Part shown: positions 23,086 through 33,084 of the stretch, piece by piece
Numbering within the stretch: position 1 is the first letter of the stretch
How the letters are laid out: each line of letters begins with the position of its first letter
Origin: Perilla frutescens
Lineage: Eukaryota; Streptophyta; Magnoliopsida; Lamiales; Lamiaceae
Assembly: GCA_026008535.1 (NCBI GenBank)
Contig: BRKX01000013.1
Span: 57,237,726 to 57,301,725 of the forward strand
Direction of reading: 5' to 3'
Length of the DNA stretch: 64,000 bases
The notes under the pieces: generated by a model
What the model was told of the DNA's origin: nothing
Seen by the model: the letters and a program-made list of their open reading frames with translations, nothing else
Databases searched by the model: none
Translations under genes and position numbers: made by a program

Positions 23086-24679
23086 TGACGCGCGGTCATT
23101 TCGCGCTCAAAAATATATTTGTAAACTCCTGTGCCCACAGCGAGCGTAGCTAGCCAATGAGTACGGGTCGATCCCATAAAGAGCTGTTGCGATTCTATCT
23201 TCAAGTAACCAATCACAAAGGGGGTTTGGTGTTGTCACTAAATTGAATTTAAATCTGCAAAAGAAACTAAAGAAAATATCAAATAACAAAAGGTTCTGGC
23301 ATTTGAACTAGAATTTAGTTTAAACATAAAACAACTCGATCATGGGCACACCGATTTTCATACATGATAGATTATCTAGTTATGGTGACCGGATTCCTCT
23401 CTGCGTCTCCTCATCCATCCTTTCATTTTAGGTTTAAAAGTGATTCCTCTTCGATTAAACCCCTAACCAGTTACCCACCTCCCGATTCCTCTAAGAGATG
23501 TAAGCAAACAAGCAGCAGTGTGCCCTAGACGGACCCAGATCTGTTGTGTTCAACTGATTCCTCTTGTGCCCACAACACCCCATTAATTCCCTTATTACTA
23601 TATGAACTGACACACAGTCACGATTCGCCAATTCAATTAATAGTGGTGTGCCCTCTTACCTAACGAGTGATCAGCCACATTGGGCATTTCAGACACACAC
23701 TCACGTGGAACAAGGCTCAAGAATCAACGGAAACTTATCATGCATTATTATGCCCATTTTGGCCTCACGAGTCCAGATTTATGCTCAAACCAATTTCATT
23801 ATTCAAATGCCAGAATTTAAGATCTAGCCGAGAAGGCTAGACATAATGAAAATTGCAGAAATTAAAGACATAAAATAAACAAATACTTACTGAATTAATT
23901 AAGCAAAAACTCAACTTCAACGTCGAGAAGCATAAACATAACCTTAGTCCCGAAGGTTTAAGACCTTTCGGATTATTTTTTTTGGTTGCCTAAGCAGCAT
24001 ACGGAAAATAAAATGCAGAAATATAAAATGTAGAATTGTTTCAGACTCACTAAAGATTGTTTTCCCAGTAATTAAACTTGCTTAAATAATTACATTTCTG
24101 AGTGGAGTTTCCCCCACAGGCGGGGGTCTTCTGCTGAAATTCCGGAACGACGTGCCCTCTCTGATCGATTTGGATAAGCTTCAGTTTTATCAAATCCCTA
24201 TTTTTTAGGGATTTCCCTTTATCTCTTCGTTTGAGCTTATCTCTTCGTTGCCGCGCCTTCTAGGAGTCCAGCTTAGTTCCAACTCTCCTTCAGAAACGTA
24301 GTTATCTTCCACCATCTCTCATCTAACTGATTTCTGAGTTTCACGGGAATGCCCATTCTGACCTATGGTCGAGTCTGTGCGAGTACTATGGGCACGACAT
24401 CATCTGTCAGTTCTATCCTTATCTGATACGCCCACTTCACCAACCGAATGTGGGATGGATACTGAAGAAGTCCCCTGTGCCTCTGAGGAACATATGTGTG
24501 AGATAAACGTGAATAACTAAGCATAAAATGCCCCTTCCACCAGACTCGACTCTTGGAATGCCCTTTGACCGCAACCTGGTTCTTTTCGACTCAAAACACA
24601 CTAAAAAGGACATTTATAGAGAATAAAATGCCCATAAAAATAAAATGCCCATAAAAACACGAAATAAATGGACTTATCA
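23086..24679 (-). repeat. 5' LTR of the Athila-like element
   Basis: This 1594 bp copy matches 1758-3334. The extra length comes mainly from a short internal duplication near 24628-24655 (AAAATGCCCATAAAAA repeated). Confidence 0.92.
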
Positions 24680-25288
24680 GAAGCCGTGCAGGAATCCTGG
24701 GCTAACAATGATAGATTTAGCCGAGGAGACGTTCTGGAACTATATTTTATCAGTGCAGCACCAGAACCAGCAGGAAAAGGGAATCATGAGGCCTTCCACT
24801 ACATCAGACTTCAAAGGCCAGATTCCAGAGCATGGGGCAATATTAAAGCCTCACCAGAGGACATCCCATTGATCTCCTCAATAACTGAGGAGCAAATCAC
24901 CACCAGGAGAGCATGGGGATTGTAGGTCTGTCTTACAGAGATGGACAAAGTCAAGTTCCCGTTCAAGTTTTTCCATAATTCAGTGAACGGGTCATTCCTG
25001 TTGAATACCATGACAGGAAAAACTACGAGATTTACAGAGGATCTGTTCGAAAAGAAGAGGTCCTTGATATGGGAGAGCAAGCTTGCTATGAGCAAAGAGA
25101 CTCATCGTAAGTATTGCAACATGTCTCATTTCGGGCAGTGGGATAATCAAATATGTTCTGACTGCCAGAACCAAAAGGAGCCAGAGTTTGGCAAAGGGTT
25201 CCGTCCCAAGATGGAACGAAAGCGTGCCGGGGAAGAAGAACATCGGATGCCAAATGCAAAGATGCCAAGAGCCCCACCAAAAAAGTAG
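24680..25288 (+). pseudogene. Endogenous caulimovirid ORF downstream of pol, 3' part
   Basis: The viral ORF resumes at the right target-site duplication (GAAGC 24680-24684) in a frame consistent with the left fragment ending at 1757. It runs to TAG 25286-25288 with one in-frame TAG at 24923-24925. The C-terminal part contains a Cys-x2-Cys pair (CSDC, near 25155-25170) and a strongly basic tail rich in Lys, Arg and Pro, which suggests nucleic-acid binding. I saw no domain that settles whether this is a transactivator/viroplasmin. As the final ORF before the promoter region, it sits where that protein would be. Confidence 0.6.
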
Positions 25289-25780
25289 ATTCCCGAGAAG
25301 GGAAAATGAAGACATGTGATTGCAAGAGTAATCATGTAAAGAAGGTGGCCACTAGCACTAAAAAGCCAAAGCTGAGTGGTCAATTTGAGAAGGCACATGG
25401 TGCCATTTATTGTGCGGACCTCCACCCACAACCACTTTCATGTGAAGGAGCAGAAGCCGGGTCCATCCACTTTGGATGATAGTGTTGGCAAGGGAACCAT
25501 TCACGTGAAGAAATAATGGAGTTGGCAATCATAGAAGGACTCCCTTCTATAAAAGAGAGAAGAGAAAGAAGCAGAGATCATCGATCATTTTCTTAGCTTT
25601 CTTCCAATAAATTGTAATAGTGAAAATAGTTTTAGTTTTGTATGAGAGTTGCGAGCCCAGCTACTATGAGTAGCTAAACGAGTTTGTCTCCTCCCAAAAG
25701 GAGATTACTTATTATAATAAATATTTTATTATTCCTAAATAAAATCAAGGCTTTTGCCCATCTCTTGTGCTTACCAAATA
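25289..25780 (+). promoter_or_regulatory. Endogenous caulimovirid intergenic region: promoter and poly(A) signal
   Basis: The last viral ORF is followed by non-coding DNA that ends in a good TATA box (CTATAAAAGAG, TATA at 25548-25554). The AATAAA at 25606-25611 and further AATAAA copies near 25716 and 25739 fit the terminally redundant pregenomic RNA of caulimovirids, which is polyadenylated shortly after its own start. A perfect 7 bp stem with a 3-base loop (AGCTACT-ATG-AGTAGCT) lies at 25659-25675, and a second short hairpin near 25687-25705. The viral right boundary is uncertain. Promoter activity today is not implied. Confidence 0.6.
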
Positions 25781-26334
25781 TATTTTTCTATAAAGCAAAA
25801 GAGTACTCTACACCCTGTGTAGGAAATGAAAGAGGGTTGTGTTGTGTGTTGCTGAAGGAGTTCATGTCTGGAAACCATAGGTTGCGATCGTGTGGTTTGG
25901 CGAGGCTTGTAAAAATCCGGCGGATTACCCGGCAACATTCCGGTCAAAAAGGTATGAATTGGGTTTATAGTTTAATGTATTTAGTTTACGGAAGCATGAT
26001 GGGCCTGATATGGTCATAATGGACTATTTCCATTTAATTATAATAGTGGCATGTTAGGATGAATAATAAAGAAAATCATTTAAGGGCATACTAGTCATTT
26101 TGCCTTATGTTTGGTTAGAAAAGAAGATTTTAGAATTCTTGGTTAGAAAAGAAGTTTGTATTCTAAAATTGGCTATTTTCAATTTTCTCCCTTAATTTAA
26201 TTTTCAAGCCAACCTGTCATATATCACTGAGTCAGTCTCTCTCTCTTACGTGCGCGTTCCCACCTTCATTATCTTCCTTATAAAGCAGGCCGCCTCTCAC
26301 CCTCGTTCTTTTTTCTTTTTTTTCCCACTCAATA
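25781..26334. other. Intergenic DNA, possibly viral leader then host DNA
   Basis: No coding sequence stands out. The first 200 bases may still be viral leader. From about 26215 the sequence resembles 32945-33060 (CTGAGTCAGTCTCTC followed by a CT-rich stretch and CACCTTCATTATCT), so the host duplicated block begins here. Confidence 0.5.
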
Positions 26335-26919
26335 TGTTATAAAGTTGGTCCAATCTTATTGCGGCCCATTTTGTCCTGGCCCTGTTCAACCTTGGCGGCC
26401 CATCTCATACTCTGGCCCACCTGGCTTTGTTGCCCTAGCCCTATATATACACTGTTGCTCTCATTCTAGAAACTACTCTTGATCTGCGCCGCTCTCTTTC
26501 TCTCTCACTAGTGCAAACCCTAGATCTGAGCTGTTGAGATTGATCTCGATCTCTCTCCCTTCTCCGGCTATTCCTCCGGGAACCTTGTATCTCTGTGATA
26601 CAGTCTTCTAGCCAGAGTGTCAGTGGTTGAGTGACGACGGGCTTTGCCGGAGTTGAGTGGGCTGCCGGTTGAAGGGTCTTCTCCGGTTAACCTCTATGGT
26701 TCTCCGTTCTTTGTGTACCTTTGTGGTACCCCCTTTCGAGTCTTGTGTGTTCTCCAGTCAACGTCGAGGTGCTCCGATAACTTGGGTTACCTGAGCCAAC
26801 TTCTCTCTGCCTTCTCTCCTTGCTTCTGTTCACTGGACAAGGTTGCCTGAGCAACGTCCGGCGACGACCGCCCGGAAACAGGAATAGCGGTGAACCTTTG
26901 ACGGTGAAGATACCCAACA
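26335..26919. mobile_element. Solo LTR, 585 bp
   Basis: The insertion starts TGTTATAAAG and ends ATACCCAACA. It is flanked by CAATA (26330-26334) and CAGTA (26920-26924), a 5 bp duplication with one mismatch. The related block at about 33080-33110 lacks it and reads straight through. Inside are a TATA-like run (CTATATATAC near 26441-26450) and CT-rich leader-like DNA. No partner LTR or internal domain is present. Family is unknown; copia is likely from length and termini. Confidence 0.75.
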
Positions 26920-29507
26920 CAGTATATATACATCAACTTGAATATATACGTGATAAATAATCTTACAGATGTTATAAAAATATCATGAAAATTGATTTTA
27001 CAATAAAATATAATATTCTAAAATAGTATAGGTATCTATCATCCTGATACTAACAATTAAGTTGATGGATACGATTCAAATTACGTGCTTGCCTTCCAGA
27101 ACAAACGGTGGGACAATAGGACTAAATCAACTAAATTAATAGAATAAATTCAAATAAAATTGAAAATTACGGTCTATATTATTATTTCATAGATGATTTC
27201 GGTTTAAAAATGATATAAAGCGAATATTTGATTTGATTTTGGATTAGTTTTGTTTTATGTAAAATGGAAATGAATTTGATTTTGGATTAGTTATAAAGAA
27301 ACTAGCTAGTAATATTCCACCTACACATTCCATAACACTTGAAATCCTTTAGTCCCAATTTATGTATGCCAACCGTGTGTCAAATCTCAAATTTTTTACT
27401 TTTTCTTTTATTTTTTCTTCAATTTTAATTTCTTTTATTTAGTATAATTTTACATTATTATTTAGGGTTTATTCCACCAATTAGGGGTTTATGTTTCTTT
27501 TTAATATTTAATTTTCATTTTTTAGTTAATATAATAGATTTTTGGGGTAGATTATTCCAAACTTAGGGTTTATAGATTTTAAAAATTTCATTTTTTAGCA
27601 ATGAATATTGATTATGATTAGTTATGATATAATAACTTTTATTTTCATAAAAAATATTATTAACAGTACACAATTTTAATGTTAACACACACAAGTTGAG
27701 ACTAGAGAATCTCTACTCGTTGCATTGTGACCGCCTGATCGTAAAACATATGATCCAGTTTGAATTTTTTATTATATTTATTCATTCTGTAAATAAGATT
27801 TGTTCAATTGTGTTATAAATTTCTAAACATGAAATTATAGTGCGTATTAGACACCATGAATCATTCAGTTATAATAAAATAAAATCTCATGTTGAGAATT
27901 GAACAAATGTAAATCCAAAACATAAGCACGTGCATAACCAGAACAAATTACACACACACACACACACACATGAGAGGCGTTAGGTGAAAACAAATTCTAG
28001 CGTAGAAATAAGGACCATATCTCACGTCATATAATTTCTAAAATCATAGGCCCATATTTAATTAAAATGTCATTACAATTATGTAATATTTGAAAAGTTT
28101 TTTTGGCCAGCTAAATAACATAATTCGGTGATTCTTTAAAACATGGCAGAGTGTTTGATAATAGGATCGTCATACTAATGAAGTAAACGATGCATTATCG
28201 TGATGCTAATTAAAGTTTTCAAATATGGTCAACGAAAAATTATATTCTAAAAAATAATTATAACCCTAATTTTATTTAATAAACCATAATTGGATAGAAT
28301 AAATCATAATGGGATGAAAAAAACTCTAATTGTATGAAATCAACTTTAATTGGATGTGATAAATCATAAATGAGCTGGAACAAATTATAACAATAACACA
28401 CACACACTCACTACATTAGTGTTGTGACATCACTATGAATATACTATGTTAGCATGCGATATAATATGTCAACATTCGTTATAAATCATAATTGGATGGA
28501 ATAAACCATAATAACCAATTAGGAACTAAAAAATGAAAATTAAATTAAAAAAAATAATTATTAGTCCTAATTAGATGGAATAAATCATAATTGAGATGAA
28601 ATAAACTATAATTATGATTGAATAAACTATATAAATCTGTACTACACAAGTATTATGATAATTTTTCGTCAGCACATGAATACGTTATGTTAACATATGA
28701 AAAATGATTTGTTAGCATGCGTTATCATTATGCTGACAAAACATTATTATAAGCCAACAAAAAAGCATTTACAACCTGTGTATATGTAGAAATTTATCTT
28801 TTGTATTGTTTGTTCTTATTCTTTATCTAACACATGGCCTTCAGACATCATAAATGAAAAGGTGCCGAGATATCTTTAATTTTTTTTTTTTTGCGTCAAT
28901 TATGGCCATTTTAAGTTTATAAGAATTCGTTTTTAATTAACATTATTATTTTTAAAGGTTTGGACAAAAATAACCCTCATTCTTTTGTTTTTTCTCTTGT
29001 TATTCACAAAATTGTCCTCACCTATTTATAAAATCTCAACCATTAGATCATTTAATGATTTTTTTCAATTAGGGTTAATAAAAATCTCTTGTGCCTCACG
29101 TGCTAAGGTACATTGCCATCAAGTGTTAACCAACCCATCAATAAACTTGGAACTATATTTGCATTTCACAGTCTTTTGTGGTTACTTTTGTATGAAAAGT
29201 GCTAAAAGAATCAAAATTGCATGTATTGGGAAATAAACTAAAGAGCGGTATGTTCTCAAATGAGTGAAGATATATAAAAAGGAAACGAACCATGTACACA
29301 CGTAATTAACCGAAAAATGAAATTTTCTTAGATTTTCTGAATATCGATTTGCATTAACAATTCAAGTATATATATATATATATATATAATTATTTCTCTT
29401 CATACATATGAAAATTCAGTTTCAATTACTAAGAGAAAGACTGGAGGTAATACATTCTTCCATGCATATATAATCTGAGAAATTAACAAGACATTAATTA
29501 AGTAGTT
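26920..29507. other. AT-rich intergenic DNA with dispersed repeats
   Basis: No gene was seen. About 26920-27660 is related to 33100-33500 plus 34820-35220. Short variants of TTTAGGGTTTATTCCA and of ATTGGATGGAATAAA recur across 27460-28640. Microsatellites: CA run 27953-27970 and TA run 29370-29388. Confidence 0.6.
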
Positions 29508-30092
29508 TCACATGATTGTACAACTGCTAGCCCCGCTGATCATGCTGCAGGATGTGCTGCTTATTTGGTTGATTGCCTCGACTATGCCTTTCCCCACCTT
29601 CAATATTTTCTGTGCACACGGTTACGACAATCAAACATGCCAGAATTAATAATACGAACTAAGTTTGATGTGGGAACTTCAGAACGGACTTCTATCGAGT
29701 AATTTTTGTGTTTCGATTTTCTTATTTTAATTTAGTGCTAAAACATTTAACAGTAAAATACAATAAAAAAGCATTAAAAATAAAAATTAAAAAAATGCAT
29801 CAAAATACATTAAGAAAAGCATTAAAATTATACTAAACAAGTATTATTCTCACGTTCATACACGAAATATTATTCTCATTTGAACCAAATTCTAATATAT
29901 GTGTGGGTGTGGTTGAACATTATCTTATGTGTGTGTGTATATATTAAGATTTTCCAAATAATGCAAATTTAATTAAGAAACAAATGAATATGTGGCTAAT
30001 ACCTCTCCAGATTCTGGACGATCAAAAAACTCTTTCGCCTCATTCTTTTTCTCTTCATAGTAAGCTCTTGCTTTTCTCCTAATACCATCCGC

Positions 30093-30095
<3 letters not shown>
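29508..30095 (-). CDS. Candidate two-exon gene for a 64-residue protein
   Basis: Exon 1 is 30003-30095, 31 codons starting MADGIRRK, highly charged and probably helical. It ends at a good donor (GAG|GTATTA). Exon 2 is 29508-29609, entered through a good acceptor (TGCACAG|AAAA). It adds 33 codons in the same phase and ends MISGASSCTIM then TGA. The 393 bp intron is AT-rich. A GA-repeat 5' leader lies just upstream (plus-strand CT run 30098-30124), as in many plant transcripts, and a TATA-rich stretch follows near 30180-30210. The first Met lies after the GA-coded Arg-Glu run, which I take as untranslated. I do not recognise the family. The C-terminal half is rich in Ser and Cys. Confidence 0.55.
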
Positions 30096-30129
<34 letters not shown>

Positions 30130-31380
30130 ACTTCAATCGAAATGGTTAATACGTTAATGAAGAGCTTGATTGGTGCCACAATATATATGTATGTATGTAT
30201 GTATGTATATGTATTTATCGTATGAGAACCACAAACTCATCCATTGTTTTTATTTAAATGACTCTAATTTAGTCAATTTTTGATAAAGGCCGTAGTGAAC
30301 TTATAATATTTGAAAAAGTTTAAAAAATACTCAATTTTTGGAAGAGTACTCAAGGAGAAAAACAGTCATTTCAAATTTTAAAAACATTGGTTTAACCACA
30401 AATTTTTAAAATTGTTTATTTTAGCCACCTTAACTAAAATACCCTTCAATTAATAGTTTTTCAAGAATCATGATTTAAATTCAAAGTTCGATCTTATTTT
30501 TTTGATTCTATTATAATCCATAAAATTCATAACCAACCCTAAATTTACTTACGATTTTTTAGTAGTAAAATTGATCAAATATTAGGTTTGTAAGAAAAAA
30601 AATTAAAAAGCGGCTGGATATTGCATTGTTAATTTGAAAAAGTGCACTACTTTTTAAAAACTCAAAATGTTAGTATCGAAATTAATTAACCCTACGTAAT
30701 TTTTAAATTCCTCATATTTACCATTATGCCTTCTTTCGGTTAAATATTGACCATTGAAATAAAAATATTATATAGTTGTGGGATTGATTCTCTTATTTAT
30801 TAACCCTCCCTCTATATAAATTAACGTTTTTTCTTACATATATAATATATATATAGTTTATCTATGATTAATATAATGCTTACTCATCCAATTAATCCGG
30901 CTTTATTACCTGCTTCATGCAGTCGAATGTGATGCATTATTTCAAGTGAAAAAGTTACGAAAAATCTTCATGTGATCACGAAAAAAAAAAACCCTTAGAA
31001 TTTCATTTAATTGAGCCCTGTCTTATTTCTCGTCAACGAAGTTACCGCCACTTTGTGCGATTACTTGCACTATGATTTAGCTTTTAGAAAAATTTGTCCA
31101 ACACACACAAGAACTCATAGGGGAAAACCTCACGAAATCTGCCAAACAAACTCACGAAAACAGTTTCAATTTTTGTCACGAAATCGAGCGAACACTCACG
31201 AGTACAATTTGAAACATTTTTGGTTTCAAATTAATTTTATTTTTTTACCTTTTTTGCCATATATTTTTTTTATTTTTAAAAAAGACATTTTTAATCCAAA
31301 AATTATTAATATGGGGATATGTATAAAAACGACATGCATTGAAAAGTAATTGGTATATTTTATTATAAAGGGAAAAATAC
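30096..31380. other. Upstream DNA of the small gene and intergenic DNA
   Basis: It contains a CT run (30098-30124) and a GTAT microsatellite (about 30187-30209). No supported coding sequence was found. A 36-base stretch at 31053-31088 closely matches the upstream region of the first receptor kinase at 43891-43926. Confidence 0.5.
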
Positions 31381-31745
31381 ATAGTAGTTATATTTGGAAT
31401 ATTCATTCAGACTTTCCGAACCTGGACCACACGTTCGTCTCAAGCGGGCTTTCACTTCATTGAACTAGTCTTTTATTTTCCGAACCTGGACCGCACATTC
31501 AGACTCATTCAGACTTTCTGCACCTGGACCACACGTTTATCGATAGTAACCGCAACCGCTATTGATGTACGCATTAGGTAAACACTGTCTCTGTGTAATA
31601 GCCTGCAAACCACACATGAGAGATAAACCACACTTGCCAGGGCAGGTGTGACAGGCTCACACCTAATGGTGTTAGTGGTGGAATTCGAACTTAAGATATT
31701 TAACCTCAAATTAACACCATTTCATCACTAGGTTATCCTCAAGGG
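31381..31745 (-). mobile_element. tRNA-derived SINE-like unit with repeated 3' segment
   Basis: On the minus strand the unit begins near 31745. It shows an A-box-like AACCTAGTGATGAAATGG (31717-31734 in plus coordinates) and, at the expected spacing, a B-box-like AGTTCGAATTCC (31680-31691), the RNA polymerase III promoter pair of plant SINEs. Downstream lies a non-tRNA body. Toward 31390 there are three copies of a GTCCAGGTTCGGAAA-like segment (around 31410, 31480 and 31525). No cloverleaf forms, so it is not a tRNA gene. Exact ends and target duplication were not resolved. Confidence 0.5.
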
Positions 31746-31747
31746 GA

Positions 31748-31785
<38 letters not shown>

Positions 31786-31802
31786 GAAGAAGAAGAAGAA
31801 GA
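31746..31802. repeat. Compound ATT / GAA microsatellite
   Basis: An ATT run (about 31749-31783) passes directly into a GAA run (about 31784-31801). It abuts the 5' end of the SINE-like unit. Confidence 0.9.
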
Positions 31803-32978
31803 ATATTTCATTTAACTAGTCTTCCCAATCATGTTTTATCGCATGGCATATATAATGTTTAATTTCATTGAACGTATATTAGTTTATAAAATTTAAAAGG
31901 TTATTACAATATTGAATTAATAGATTATAATATAAGTGCTATAACCCTTTGGAACATTTTATTTCTTAAGTTAACATGCAATGAAGATTGAAAATGACTA
32001 CAGGAGAAAAATATATATAATACAAACGACTTATATGTCTCAATGCCTCATTCGGAAAATTCTTTGATGACTTTACTGTTATCCACTGGAATAATTGTTT
32101 TAAAATATGAGTTTTGGACTGATTTTTTTTTTTTTCATATATACCATTAAAAAATTATATATTTTCAATGGTATAAACTAACAATTTTTGTGGGTGAGAT
32201 CATAGATCAAATTTAGTGTCTCATTCATGAGTCAATATCAAAATTCTGTAATTTTAAAAATGTTTTCTATAAAAATAATTTTGTTATATTATAATTAATT
32301 CTAATTAATATTTATTGCTAATTAAAATTTTAAAAAATTATATACTCTAAGTTGTGAATAATCAACCCTAAAAATAAATTTTATTAACTAAAAAATGAAA
32401 TTAAATACTAAAAATAATTATAAATATTAATTGAGTGAAATAAATTAGAAATAATAATGTAAAAATTATAATAACCCAAAATAAATTATAAGTTGAAGAA
32501 ATTGGAAGAAAAACTAATAATTGTGATATTTGGAAGAAAAATCTAATAATTGAAATGACTTTTCCAATTATTGTAATTGCTAAATTTTCAATTAAGCGAA
32601 AACACAATATATGGACTCAATTGGGGTTTCAATAAGAAAAGAATACAATTTCAATTAGTTGAAAATGTAAATACTATTAATATCATGTTATTCAAAATAT
32701 ATTTTTTTTCAAAAACCGTGTAAAAAATAAAATTGATGCATTGTTTGTGTGTTTAAGGTATACCAGTCACTAGGATTGTAAATGAATCGAGTCGAGCTCG
32801 AGCATATATATGTTCAAACTTGATTGAAATGATATCGAGTTCTAAAATATATATTTTAGCTTTTTTAATTATCTATCGAGTCGAGTTCAAACGAGCTTAA
32901 ATTGAACTCAACACGAGTTGAACTCGAATTGTTTAAGGTATACCAGTCACCTGCCACTGAGTCAGTCTCTCACCACCA

Positions 32979-33021
<43 letters not shown>

Positions 33022-33053
33022 CACACCTTCATTATCTCCTTTGTCTTCAATCC

Positions 33054-33084
<31 letters not shown>

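Larger units (their letters stand above)
1758..24679 (-). mobile_element. Athila-like Ty3/gypsy LTR retrotransposon, interrupted by a nested copia element
   Basis: This is a full-length element on the minus strand. It has long LTRs (1758-3334 and 23086-24679) that start TGACGCG and end TTATCA, and is flanked by GAAGC at 1753-1757 and 24680-24684. Order in the element sense: 5' LTR on the right, tRNA-Asp-type primer binding site, gag, protease, reverse transcriptase, RNase H, integrase, an extra downstream ORF, T-rich 3' region (plus-strand view), 3' LTR on the left. The FMDD reverse transcriptase motif, the DLG protease motif, the tRNA-Asp site and the extra ORF after integrase together point to the Athila clade. 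All genes carry stops. A 10.6 kb copia element sits in the integrase. Outside that insertion the element is about 12.3 kb. Confidence 0.9.

Noticed and set aside
31011..31349. Plus-strand ORF of 112 codons
   Set aside because: AT-rich, no motif, no splice or promoter context; part overlaps a repeat shared with the kinase 5' flank.
31680..31734. tRNA gene suggested by A and B boxes
   Set aside because: No cloverleaf, no acceptor stem and no anticodon arm; a SINE-like origin explains the boxes.
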